Shown in pieces: positions 35,421 through 43,368 of a stretch of 64,000 nucleotides of DNA. Every line of letters begins with the position of its first letter. The first letter of the stretch is position 1. The notes beneath the pieces were generated by a model that saw only the letters and a list, made by a program, of their open reading frames with translations, was not told where the DNA came from and searched no databases. The stretch spans positions 124,001 through 188,000 of the forward strand of contig NZ_JAHXNL010000005.1 of the NCBI RefSeq assembly GCF_023148685.1, written 5' to 3'. Position numbers and translations under genes: made by a program. Source of the DNA: Georgenia sp. EYE_87 (GTDB lineage: Bacteria; Actinomycetota; Actinomycetes; Actinomycetales; Actinomycetaceae).

Positions 35421-37124
35421 TCAGCGCCGCGCGCCGCGCTGCGCCTCGTAGAGGTCCTCGACCACGGTGGGGTCGAGGCTCGAGACGCTCTCCAGCGCCT
35501 CCGGGCCCCCGGGGTAGTCCGGGCGCAGCTCGCTCGTATCGCTGGTCACCCCGGCAACGTCGAGGGTGACGCTGGCGGGCGCGACGTCGCTCAGGCACAC
35601 CGCGTAGGGGCGGCCGTTGGTCACCTCGATGCCCCAGTGCGCGTTGCGGGCGCCGAAGTACGGGCCAGACTGGGCGGCGCCGCCGACCCGGCCGGTGTTG
35701 TTGATCCGGATGTTCGAGCGCAGGTTCTCGAACGGCAGCGCCCGGTGGGAGTCGAACGTGCCCTCAGCCATGACGCCGCGGTGGTAGACGTTGCCGGACG
35801 AGAGCCCCTCGGCATTGATGCCGTGCGGCCACGCGCCCGCGACGGACGGCACCGTGAACGGCTCGACCTCGAAGTCCTCGATGAGGTTGTCGTGGGACTG
35901 CATGCGGATAACGAACGGGTGGTGCGTGGCGCGGCCGGCGACCGTGACGCGGGACATGGTCACCGACTTCGCACCCGTCAGCCCGAAGCCGACGTCGGTG
36001 TTCTCCACCCGGATCCGGTCCGCCCAGCAGTCGTGAGCGGCCTGGAAGTGCACGCCGTTGGAGCCGGGGTTCTGGTTGTGCCGGGTCTGCGTGATGAGCT
36101 TGTTGCGGATCGTCAGGCGCTCGATCCCCACCTCGGTCACGGCGGGGCCGAGCTCGCGGAGCACCGACGGCCACCGGTCGCTCAGGTCGTGCTTGACGGG
36201 CTGGGCGAGGCGAACGGTGGCGCCGTCGAGAATCTTCTCGATCCGCACCGGCCACTGGAGGGTGCCGTACTGGGGGTAGAAGCCCTCGGTGCCGGGCACC
36301 AGCTGCGGGGCGCCGACCGGCCAGTCGTAGGCGCGGGCACCCTCGGTGTCGCCCGCGAGGTGGACGAGCAGACCGGCGTCGGCGGGGTTCTCGGTCTCGA
36401 GGAGGACCATCTGCCCCTCGCGCAGACCGGCCGTGGAGGAGACGGTGACATCGGAAGTGCCGCGCGGGGCCGGCGCGACGGCGGCGAGCGTGGCGCCGGG
36501 GATCCACCCCTCCGTGCCGAGCCACTCCTCGACCTCGAGCTTGCTCTTGACGGGCTCCGGGATCACCCAGATCTGACCGCCGGCCCACGACCAGCGGTCC
36601 TGGTTCTTCGACGCCTGCCAGTTGTCGCGGTACCCCTCCTTGAGCGGCCGGGAGAAGTACAGGACGGTGTCCGCGGTGCTCGCGCCGCGCACGACGACGT
36701 TGGACCAGTGGATGAAGAGCGGACCGCTGAGGTGGTAGGTGCCGTCCGGGACGAGGACGGTTCCGCCGCCGCTCTCCCCCACCGTGCGCACGGCGGCGTT
36801 GAACGCCGCGAGGTCGTCCGTGGCGCCGTCGCCCTTGGCTCCGTACTGCTTGACGTTGGCGACGACGCGCGGGTGCGGCCGCGGCGAGCCGAGCCGGTAG
36901 CCGGCGTGCGTGAAGTCGCCGAGAAGCCGGTGGGTCGACGGCGAGGCCGACCACTCGTCGAGCAGCTGCTGGCCGAGGTCCCCGGTGGCAGGGCGCACGG
37001 CGCGGCTCGGGCGCGCGACCGGCGCCGCGCCGGCGGGCGCGGCGAGCGCGGCCATCGCCGTCGTCGCTGCGGCGACGGACAGCAGGCTGCGGCGGCTGAT
37101 CTGGTGCAGCACGGGATTGTTCAC
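35421..37124 (-). CDS. Tat-exported right-handed beta-helix protein
   Basis: A 567-residue protein. The N-terminus MNNPVLHQISRRSLLSVAAA carries a twin-arginine signal (S-R-R-S-L-L) with an AAPAGA cleavage region. Next is NVKQYGAKGDGATDDLAAFN, the pectate-lyase/GH28-related start found in polysaccharide lyases and phage tailspikes. The rest fits a parallel beta-helix (GGGTVLVPDGTYHLSG, GIERLTIRNK, then short N-G-x-V repeats). The GTG start has AGGGGGA upstream. It should cleave or bind an extracellular polysaccharide; the substrate is unknown. It is monocistronic and convergent with the BCCT gene. Confidence 0.82.
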   Translation of the reverse strand: MNNPVLHQISRRSLLSVAAATTAMAALAAPAGAAPVARPSRAVRPATGDLGQQLLDEWSASPSTHRLLGDFTHAGYRLGSPRPHPRVVANVKQYGAKGDGATDDLAAFNAAVRTVGESGGGTVLVPDGTYHLSGPLFIHWSNVVVRGASTADTVLYFSRPLKEGYRDNWQASKNQDRWSWAGGQIWVIPEPVKSKLEVEEWLGTEGWIPGATLAAVAPAPRGTSDVTVSSTAGLREGQMVLLETENPADAGLLVHLAGDTEGARAYDWPVGAPQLVPGTEGFYPQYGTLQWPVRIEKILDGATVRLAQPVKHDLSDRWPSVLRELGPAVTEVGIERLTIRNKLITQTRHNQNPGSNGVHFQAAHDCWADRIRVENTDVGFGLTGAKSVTMSRVTVAGRATHHPFVIRMQSHDNLIEDFEVEPFTVPSVAGAWPHGINAEGLSSGNVYHRGVMAEGTFDSHRALPFENLRSNIRINNTGRVGGAAQSGPYFGARNAHWGIEVTNGRPYAVCLSDVAPASVTLDVAGVTSDTSELRPDYPGGPEALESVSSLDPTVVEDLYEAQRGARR

Positions 37125-37318
37125 GGTTCCCCCTTGACGTCGTTGTCCCCGTCCGCGGCAGCACCGTGGACGGACTTTCGGTCCAGACGATCATCGGGAC
37201 GGCCGCGACCGATACCCCTTGCCGTTTGTTGCCGTGGACGAGCGGGGCCGGTGCTCTGGCGATGCCCGGCCCGGCCAAGCGGGCACCGGTGTCATCGGGC
37301 GCCGATAGAGTCGTGAGC

Positions 37319-37567
37319 ATGCCGGAGCTGCACTTCTTCGAACGTCGCGCGGATCCCCCGCCCGCGAAGGTCAACGCGATCACGCTGACCGTCACGTTCA
37401 CGACGCTCTGGATCCTCGCCACGGCGGTCATCGGGGTGCTCGACCTCATGGGCCGCGTCCCGGGGAACTGGCTCGACGTCTGCTTCGCGGGCCTCGGGAT
37501 GGGCCTCCTCGCGGTGTGCTGGGGGTACGTGCACGAGTACCGGGCCGCGCGACGCCAGCGCCGGTAG
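37319..37567 (+). CDS. DUF2530 small membrane protein
   Basis: An 82-residue protein starting MPELHFFERRADPPPAKVNA, with two transmembrane helices separated by a short G-N-W-L-D-V-C loop, and a basic tail. The PPP segment, the two helices and the conserved W...C...G pattern match DUF2530 of actinomycetes. Function is unknown. It is divergent from the beta-helix gene and appears alone. Confidence 0.7.
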   Translation: MPELHFFERRADPPPAKVNAITLTVTFTTLWILATAVIGVLDLMGRVPGNWLDVCFAGLGMGLLAVCWGYVHEYRAARRQRR

Positions 37568-37787
37568 CGGGGCTCTCCGGCCAGCAGGTCACGAATCCGG
37601 CCGCGCCGCCTACCTGTCACGTCTAGCTCGGTTTTCGTGGCAGGTTCGTCGCCGCCGGTGCGCTCGCCGGCTCGGTCCCCCGCGTACGCGGCGGTGCGTG
37701 GGGTCGGCCGCCAAATATTCTCCGCCCGACAGGGAACTGAATCGGGGTCCGGGGTGTTTTACTAGGTACCCCCGGGGGCACCGGCGC

Positions 37788-37829
37788 GGCTTTCCCCCAG
37801 ACGCGTCGTCTGTCTCCGGGGGCCTTTTT
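37788..37829 (+). terminator. Intrinsic terminator, possibly ending a small RNA
   Basis: GGC...CCCCC pairs with GGGGGCC around an inner hairpin (AGACG-CGT-CGTCT) and is followed by five T residues. It is more than 200 bases from the DUF2530 stop, farther than expected for that gene. The preceding sequence also folds (TACCCCCGGGGGCA), so a short independent transcript is possible. Confidence 0.65.
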
Positions 37830-37853
37830 ATGCCCGGCGACGCGCGATCGCTA

Positions 37854-38005
37854 CTCCTTCGCGCGGTGCCCCGCCCGCGAGCGCTAGTCCTCCGCGCGGT
37901 GCCCCGCCCGCGCGACCGAAACTCCCCCGCACGCTGCTCCGCCGCGAGCGCAGCGCCTCCGCGCCGTGCTCCGCCCACGAGCCCTACACCTCCGCGCGGC
38001 GGGCC
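37854..38005. repeat. Degenerate GC-rich tandem repeat
   Basis: About four imperfect copies of a 33-36 base unit (core CCTCCGCGCGGTGCCCCGCC). The first two units are nearly identical and later ones diverge. No coding role is seen. Confidence 0.55.
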
Positions 38006-38161
38006 GACCCGCCCCGCATCCAGACGAAACCGCTCCGGCGCCGTCGCGGATCCGTCAGCATCGACGGGACGCCGTCCCGGCCGGCCACGTAGCGCGGCTC
38101 GCAACAGTGGCGCGGCTCGCGTCGCTGGGACCGCCCGACGCCACCGACCGACGGAGCACCG

Positions 38162-38599
38162 ATGGAGACACCCGCCCGCCGGGGCACCGCCGCGGCCGTG
38201 ACCGCCACCGTGCTGCTCGCGCTCCCGACGCTCGTCGTGCTGCCGGCGCTGGTCTCCATCCTCGGGGTCAGCTCCGCCCCCGGCGACGACCTCGCTCCCG
38301 TCGCCGCGGGCCTGCTCTGGCTGGCGCTCGCCGCGCTGCCGCTGCTCGCCTGGGCCCGGCAATCCTGGAAACTTGCGGTGCCGGCCCTGGCGATCGCCGT
38401 CGTCGGGGTCGGGTATGGCGTCTGGGGGTTCATCGACGGCGTCGAGAAGTCCCGCCAGAACTGCCACTGGGTCCTCTGCGACGCGGGCCTGTACCTCGGA
38501 CCGGTCCTCGCCGGCTACTTCGTCGGCGTCGCCGTCACCCTCGCGCTGCTGGTCCACGCGCTGCGCCGCGTCCCCGCGGTCGGGGCCATGCCGGCGTGA
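38162..38599 (+). CDS. Small four-helix membrane protein of unknown function
   Basis: A 145-residue hydrophobic protein starting METPARRGTAAAVTATVLLA. Four transmembrane segments are evident, with a short loop between the third and fourth holding two cysteines (K-S-R-Q-N-C-H-W-V-L-C), which could form a disulfide if extracytoplasmic. I do not recognise the family. The gene is isolated between two repeat-rich regions, and no clear operon partner exists. Confidence 0.6.
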   Translation: METPARRGTAAAVTATVLLALPTLVVLPALVSILGVSSAPGDDLAPVAAGLLWLALAALPLLAWARQSWKLAVPALAIAVVGVGYGVWGFIDGVEKSRQNCHWVLCDAGLYLGPVLAGYFVGVAVTLALLVHALRRVPAVGAMPA

Positions 38600-38651
38600 C
38601 CTGACATGGGCTCGCGAAGAACCCAGCACTCGCCACCCCGCGGCCGGACCG

Positions 38652-38781
38652 GTCGCCGCCCGCCCCCACCGGTTGCCGGCCCGGGTCGCCGCCCCGCCCC
38701 CACCGGTTGCCGGCCCGGGTCGCCGCCCCGCCCCCACCGGCCCGCCACCGGCCCCCACCGGCCCGCCGCAGGCCCGCCACC
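38652..38781. repeat. Tandem repeat of 33-34 bp, then 21-bp units
   Basis: GTCGCCGCCCGCCCCCACCG plus GTTGCCGGCCCGG is repeated at 38652, 38685 and partly at 38719, after which a 21-base CCCCCACCGGCCCGCC unit occurs twice. The high CG content suggests slippage-driven growth in a gene-free region. Confidence 0.75.
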
Positions 38782-38847
38782 GCGCCGAGTGAGACGTTGT
38801 CCGTGTTATCCGGCTCTTATTCGACGGACAACGTCTCACTCGGCGCG
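38781..38847. repeat. Perfect 23-bp inverted repeat with 21-base AT-richer loop
   Basis: Arms 38781-38803 and 38825-38847 are exact reverse complements (core GAGTGAGACGTTGTCCG). The 21-base spacer (TGTTATCCGGCTCTTATTCG and one more base) is notably AT-rich for this region. No T-tract follows, so it does not look like an ordinary terminator. Confidence 0.85.
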
Positions 38848-39032
38848 GGGCTTCGGGCAGATACCTGACACGAACAGCCTCGGGGGCGGACACAGCGCTC
38901 AGACGGTTGGCTGTCGCCGCGTGGTCGGCCTGACGCCGCGTGGTTGTCCACATCAGGCTGGACTGCCCGCACCTGCACAGAGCACAGGCGCCAGCTCGTC
39001 ACCGAAAGGCTGGTCTCGCAGAGCGTGGCGGT

Positions 39033-39911
39033 ATGCGCACTCCCACCCCCGTACCGCCGGAACTCGCTGGAGGACCGTTCCGTCGTGATGCCGCGCTGGA
39101 TCAGGTCAGCGACGAGATCCTCGAGGGAGCGTCGTACCAGCGACTGCTACGAGGGATACACGCCGTGGCCGGGCCGATCACGCACGAGGACCGAATCCGC
39201 GCTACGCGCCTCGCCGTGCCGGCGGCGGTGCTCGGAGGGATCAGCGCGGTGTGGGTGCACGGGGGCGACGTCGCATGGCCCGACGAGCCGGTGGAGATCG
39301 TCCTGCCGCGCGACCGTCGCGTGCGGAGCCGCGAGTATCTAAACGTCCGCGGCGACGAGCTTCTGCCCGCCGAAGTGATGAGCTCTCGGTTCGGCCGCGT
39401 GACGACGCCGGCGCGCACCGCCTTCGACGTCGGCCGCCACGACGACCCGCTGCGCGCGGTCCCGCTCCTCGACGCCCTCGTCCGCGCCACCGGTCTGACG
39501 CGGCAGCAGGTGGAGGACGTGACCAGTCAGCACAGCGGTGCGCGGTTGATCCGCCGGCTCCCGGAGATGCTCGACCTCGTCGACGCAGGCGCCGAGTCCG
39601 TGCGTGAGTCACAGCTGCGGGTGATCCTCGTCGAGGCCGGACTCCCGCGCCCCGTCACCCAGCACACGGTCCGCACGAGCGACGGGCTGTTTGTCGCCCG
39701 TGTCGACCTGGCTTGGCCTGAGCTGCGGGTGATCGTGGAGTACGACGGCTCCCACCACGACGACCCGCGCCAGATCGCCCGCGACCGCGCCCGCCTCAAC
39801 GCCCTGCGCGCTGCCGGCTGGACCGTGCTCGTCGTGGATCGCGCGCAGTTCGCGCGGCGGGACCAGATGGTCGCGATGATCCGCCGCGTCCTGCAGTCCG
39901 CCCGACGGTGA
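39033..39911 (+). CDS. DUF559 endonuclease-like protein with AbiEi-like N-terminus
   Basis: A 292-residue protein. Residues 20-130 resemble the type IV toxin-antitoxin AbiEi/transcription regulator-like domain (LLRGIHAVAGPITHEDRIRA, then a winged-helix-like SAVWVHGG segment). Residues 185-290 form a DUF559/Vsr-like PD-(D/E)xK fold: E192 in SVRESQLR, D225 in ARVDLAWP and E236-Y-D238 in VEYDGSHHD, then RDRARLNALRAAGWTVLVVD. This architecture is widespread in actinomycetes, often in multiple copies; the biological role is unknown. The ATG at 39033 is preferred because upstream in-frame sequence is not protein-like. The long inverted repeat lies 186 bases upstream. Confidence 0.75.
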   Translation: MRTPTPVPPELAGGPFRRDAALDQVSDEILEGASYQRLLRGIHAVAGPITHEDRIRATRLAVPAAVLGGISAVWVHGGDVAWPDEPVEIVLPRDRRVRSREYLNVRGDELLPAEVMSSRFGRVTTPARTAFDVGRHDDPLRAVPLLDALVRATGLTRQQVEDVTSQHSGARLIRRLPEMLDLVDAGAESVRESQLRVILVEAGLPRPVTQHTVRTSDGLFVARVDLAWPELRVIVEYDGSHHDDPRQIARDRARLNALRAAGWTVLVVDRAQFARRDQMVAMIRRVLQSARR

Positions 39912-39932
39912 GGTTCATGGCCGGGTGAGGCT

Positions 39933-39961
39933 CGTCCAACGTCCAACGTCCAACGTCCAAC
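39933..39961. repeat. Heptamer tandem repeat
   Basis: CGTCCAA is repeated exactly four times between the DUF559 gene and the convergent VOC gene. Seven-base phase and non-coding position suggest a simple slippage repeat. Confidence 0.8.
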
Positions 39962-40020
39962 GCCTGCCGCCCAGCGCCCGGCGCCGGCGAGAACCAGAGC
40001 CGCCAGTGAACGGCCCGTTG

Positions 40021-40653
40021 TCAGAGCGTCAGGCTGCCGCCCGGCCCCTCGACCGTCAGGCGCAGCCTCGGCTCACCGGGACCGACCTCGATATCGGTGC
40101 CGATCGCCCGCAGGATCGGCGTGACCTCCTCCGGCCGCGGGTGGGTGGCGACCAGCCCGGTCGGCCGCACCCGCGCCTTCGTGGTGACCGCCGGCGAGGT
40201 GGTGGCCCCCCAGTCGATGAGGAACGGCACCAGCCCGGTGGGCTCCACGAGGTTCGCCGTCAGGCGCCACTCCAGCAGCGTGCCGTCGGTGGTGCGTCGC
40301 GCGCCGTCGAACACCTCGCCGAGGTCGAGCCCGGCCTCGCGGGCCCGGGCACGTGCGGCGTCGAGGTCGCCGGGGTGGACGGCCCAGGTGACGACGGCGG
40401 TCTCCCGGACGTCGTCGACGCCGAACGAGCGGGTGCCGGTGAAGGTCGTGTTCTCGGGGTCGGCGCCGATGATCTCCAGGTAGGCGTCGCCGCCGAAGGA
40501 GACCAGGTAGTTGCGGGTGCCGAACTTCGGGTGCACGCCGCCGGGCTCGGGCGCGACGCCGGTGGCCTCCTCGAACGCGCGGACGGCCGCGGCGAGGTCG
40601 GGCGTGGCGACGACGACGTGGTCGAGGTGGTGGGGCAGGACGGTGTCGGTCAC
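40021..40653 (-). CDS. VOC (glyoxalase-like) family protein
   Basis: A 210-residue cytoplasmic protein. It begins after a GTG with LPHHLDHVVVATPDLAAAVR, the standard start of the VOC fold with its first metal-ligand His. A second half-domain contains EVFDGARRTTDGTLLEWRLT with the Glu ligand. Such Glyoxalase_3-like proteins often act as dioxygenases, epimerases or resistance proteins; the substrate is unknown. The GTG at 40653 is favoured over a longer frame whose first 44 codons overlap a tandem repeat. Confidence 0.8.
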   Translation of the reverse strand: MTDTVLPHHLDHVVVATPDLAAAVRAFEEATGVAPEPGGVHPKFGTRNYLVSFGGDAYLEIIGADPENTTFTGTRSFGVDDVRETAVVTWAVHPGDLDAARARAREAGLDLGEVFDGARRTTDGTLLEWRLTANLVEPTGLVPFLIDWGATTSPAVTTKARVRPTGLVATHPRPEEVTPILRAIGTDIEVGPGEPRLRLTVEGPGGSLTL

Positions 40654-40743
40654 GCGGGCACCGTACAGGCCCGCCGTGGCCGGGTGCCGGGCACCCCGAC
40701 CGGGGTCCGCGGAGTGGGACGCGAGGGGCGTGGCCCGCCGCGC

Positions 40744-40870
40744 GGTCAGGTCGCCGGCGCTCGCCCGTCCGGACGGGTGCGCCACCGCGCGCGGTCAGGT
40801 CGCTGGCGCTCGCCCGTCCGGATGGGTTCGCCGCCGCGCCGTCAGGTCACCGGCGCTCGCCCGTCCGGGT
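40744..40870. repeat. 48-49 bp direct repeat, about 2.6 copies
   Basis: The unit starts GGTCAGGTCGCCGGCGCTCG at 40744, 40793 and about 40841 with few mismatches. The third copy encodes the last codons of the minus-strand membrane protein (HPDGRAPVT), so the repeat appears to have arisen from the end of that gene. Confidence 0.75.
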
Positions 40871-42005
40871 GGACGGCCGAGGCGACGACGAGGCCCCCGC
40901 CCCACACCATGGAGAGGACTCCCGAGGTCGCGCCGAGGCTTGCCGCGACCTCGGGGTAGAGCAGCGAGAACCCGCCGAGGCCGACGGCGGAGAGCCCGAC
41001 GGTCCAGCCCGCCAGCCGCACCGAGCCGAGGCCGGCGACGGCCGCCACCGGGAGCACCACGAGTGCAAGGGCCGCCGCGGCCTGCTGCGGCCAGTGGTCG
41101 ACGCCGTTGGTGAGGTACGGGACGTGACCAGGCGCCCGGGCCTCGGCGGTCAGGTGCCAGACGTACACCAACCACGGCACGGCCCCGGCCGCGGTGACGG
41201 CGAGCACGGGCAGGCCGCGCCGCCCCCGGTCGGGTGCCGACCGCGGTTCTGGTGACGTCGGGGCCGCCGGGGGCACCGGTGGCGCGGAGGCGGACAGGGG
41301 CACCGGGGGCGTCGCGGCCGCCGGGGACACCGGTGGCGTCGTGGCCGGCCGGCGGACCAGCCACACCAGCGCCCAGGCCGCCACGACCGTGGCCGCGAGG
41401 AGGAGCGCGCCGTTGCGGGACCCGTCGGGGTAGAAGCTGCCCGAGGTGCGCATGAAGCCGACCCACGGCAGCCCGGCGAACACGAGCACGGTGAGGGCGG
41501 CCCAGACGGCGGTGAGCCGGCGTGGCTCTCCCGCTCGGCCCACTCCGCGGCGGCGCTCCCGACGGCGGCGCTCCCCGCGGCGACGACCGTTGTGCGCACC
41601 ACGCCGCCCCCGAGCGACCAGGGCGACGACGCCCGCGGTGAGCAGCTGGGCCGCACCGAAGAGGACGACGGCGCCGTCGAGCGCCAAGGCCGCGGCCGGC
41701 ACCGCGCAGGCCGCGAGCAGCGCGACCTGCACCGCGACGGCGCGGCCGAGACCCGGGCGCAGCACCATCGCGAGGAGCGGCACCACCACGAGGCAGGTCA
41801 TGGTGACGCCCCAGCCGGCCTCGAGCATGGCGTGCTCGCCCGCGAACAGCGGGTGCGGGGGCGGGATCACCACCCACAGATCCGTCGTCGCGAACCCGAC
41901 GGTGGACCACGCGAGGGCCAGCACGAGGGCGACCGCGCGCGCCGCCGTCGCCCGCTCGGCGGTGAAGGTGCGGGTGCCCGGGATGGTCGGCGTCGTCGTC
42001 GGCAC
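40842..42005 (-). CDS. Polytopic membrane protein of unknown function
   Basis: About 387 residues with roughly nine hydrophobic segments. After a short Thr/Pro-rich N-terminus comes ARAVALVLALAWSTVGFATT and a chain of helices. A long Pro/Ala/Thr/Ser-rich linker (about residues 220-265) divides the protein into two membrane halves. I do not recognise the family. The GTG at 42005 is chosen because sequence upstream of it is Arg-rich and non-conserved in appearance, although no clear ribosome binding site is present. It starts 72 bases after the stop of the lsr-linked aldolase and could be read from the lsr transcript. Confidence 0.6.
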   Translation of the reverse strand: MPTTTPTIPGTRTFTAERATAARAVALVLALAWSTVGFATTDLWVVIPPPHPLFAGEHAMLEAGWGVTMTCLVVVPLLAMVLRPGLGRAVAVQVALLAACAVPAAALALDGAVVLFGAAQLLTAGVVALVARGRRGAHNGRRRGERRRRERRRGVGRAGEPRRLTAVWAALTVLVFAGLPWVGFMRTSGSFYPDGSRNGALLLAATVVAAWALVWLVRRPATTPPVSPAAATPPVPLSASAPPVPPAAPTSPEPRSAPDRGRRGLPVLAVTAAGAVPWLVYVWHLTAEARAPGHVPYLTNGVDHWPQQAAAALALVVLPVAAVAGLGSVRLAGWTVGLSAVGLGGFSLLYPEVAASLGATSGVLSMVWGGGLVVASAVHPDGRAPVT

Positions 42006-42076
42006 GGCGGGAGCGTAGCGAGGCGACGACCGGCCGCGGGCCCGATCGGAGCGACGAGGCCCGAGCCGGGCGGGCC

Positions 42077-43294
42077 TCACCCGGACGGGTCGACGGGACG
42101 CAGCCTGCGCTGCTCGAGCTCCCAGTACTCGATGTCGAAGGCCTGCGCCTCAGTCATGGTCCGGTAGCCCCCGAGCCGTTCCGCGGCTTCGATGATCCGG
42201 ATCGTGTGCCGGAAGATGTCCAGCACGGCCTGCGCCGTCGCGGGGTCCGGGCCCGTGGTCACCAGCCCGAGCTCGGGGTCGAGGATCACCCGCGGCGTCG
42301 GGTCCAGCATGCGTGCCCCCGGCGAGCGGTGCGCGTGACGCTCGAAGTAGCGGGTGTAGTCCTCCGCGTAGGCGTCCACGTCGCGGCCGAGCAACGGCAG
42401 CCGCTTGGTGCGGATGACGTGCTCCAGCGTGGTGGGCCCGCGCTGCGACACCACGGGCAGGTCTGCGCGGGTGACGAAATCGGTCACCTCCCGGTCCGCG
42501 CAGACGGCGACCGCGGGCGGGGTGTGAGCGACCGCGTCCAGCGCCGCACGCAGCTCGCGCGGCACGTCCGCGACCCGACCGTCGGCCCCGTCGAACGGGT
42601 CCGCGCGCCATCCCGCCTCCCGCCCGAGGAACTCCTCGGCCCGCCGGACCAGCTCGAGGTGCCGGTCGTAGGCCTCGGCCACGTCGTCACCCATGGTGAA
42701 CAGCCCGTGGTGGGCGAGGACGATGGCGGTGCACCGGTCCGCACGGCGCGCCTGCCACGCCGCCGAGGCGGTCATGGCGAGCTCGAAGCCCGGCATCACG
42801 TAGGGCACGACGATGACGTCGTCGCCGAGCACCTGAGCCGCGAGGTCCGGGCCGTGCACCGTGTCGGTGAGCGCGACGATCGCGTCCGCGTGCGTGTGCA
42901 GCACCGAGCGGAACGGGAGCGCGTGGTGCAGGAGGCTCTCGATGGTGGGCGCGGGCGCGCCCGGCCGCCGGCTGGCGGCCGCGTACCCGGCCATCATCTC
43001 GAGGTCGCTCAGCTCGCCGGACCGAAGCATCCGGGCCAGCGCGGTGCGGTCGAGCCGCACCAGACCGTCCAGGTCGAGCCGGCCGAGGTCGAAGCCGGAC
43101 GCCTTCGCCCAGAGGTCCTCCTCCGTCTTGACGGAGGTGTTGCCGCCGCCGTGCAGCACCAGGAACGGGTCCCGACCGAGCAGGCGCGACGCATGCAGCG
43201 TCTCCCTCAGCCACCTGTTGACGCCCGGCTCCGCCCGCTGCGCCAGCACCCCGTCGACCCCCGTGGGCGTGCCCCATCCCGTCATGTCCCGCAC
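42077..43294 (-). CDS. Class II aldolase/adducin-family protein (RhaD N-domain-like)
   Basis: A 405-residue predicted metal-dependent aldolase. It has LVLHGGGNTSVKTEEDLWAK, VLHTHADAIVALTDTVHGPD (zinc His pair) and IVLAHHGLFTMGDDVAEAYD, the motif order of the aldolase half of rhamnulose-phosphate aldolase/dehydrogenase RhaD. The short-chain dehydrogenase half is missing, so it is a free-standing aldolase. The GTG start has GAGAGGA upstream. It is the last gene of the lsr operon, 74 bases after lsrF. It may cleave a phosphorylated C5 product from the same pathway, yielding DHAP; that is inference. Confidence 0.8.
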   Translation of the reverse strand: MRDMTGWGTPTGVDGVLAQRAEPGVNRWLRETLHASRLLGRDPFLVLHGGGNTSVKTEEDLWAKASGFDLGRLDLDGLVRLDRTALARMLRSGELSDLEMMAGYAAASRRPGAPAPTIESLLHHALPFRSVLHTHADAIVALTDTVHGPDLAAQVLGDDVIVVPYVMPGFELAMTASAAWQARRADRCTAIVLAHHGLFTMGDDVAEAYDRHLELVRRAEEFLGREAGWRADPFDGADGRVADVPRELRAALDAVAHTPPAVAVCADREVTDFVTRADLPVVSQRGPTTLEHVIRTKRLPLLGRDVDAYAEDYTRYFERHAHRSPGARMLDPTPRVILDPELGLVTTGPDPATAQAVLDIFRHTIRIIEAAERLGGYRTMTEAQAFDIEYWELEQRRLRPVDPSG

Positions 43295-43368
43295 GTGCTT
43301 CCTCTCTCTTCCCGACGCCGGACCGAGCGCATCCCGCGCCGCGATGCGGCGCGGGACGGGCAGTCCGG

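Larger units (their letters stand above)
37568..38161. other. Gene-free stretch with terminator and degenerate repeats
   Basis: These 594 bases contain a strong plus-strand terminator at 37788-37829 and a degenerate GC-rich repeat at 37854-38005. A minus-strand open frame spans the region but is Arg/Gly/Pro-rich shadow sequence. The AT-richer segment around 37708-37770, together with the terminator, could be a small RNA gene. Confidence 0.4.

Noticed and set aside
32476-35598. Long open frame on the minus strand
   Set aside because: It is antisense to the BCCT transporter, with composition typical of a high-GC shadow frame.
38652-38781. Possible CRISPR array
   Set aside because: Units are directly adjacent with no unique spacers, and they are low-complexity and vary in length.
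37610-38953. Open frame spanning repeats on the minus strand
   Set aside because: Arg/Gly/Pro-rich and covering two tandem repeats and an antisense membrane-protein gene; no domain is visible.
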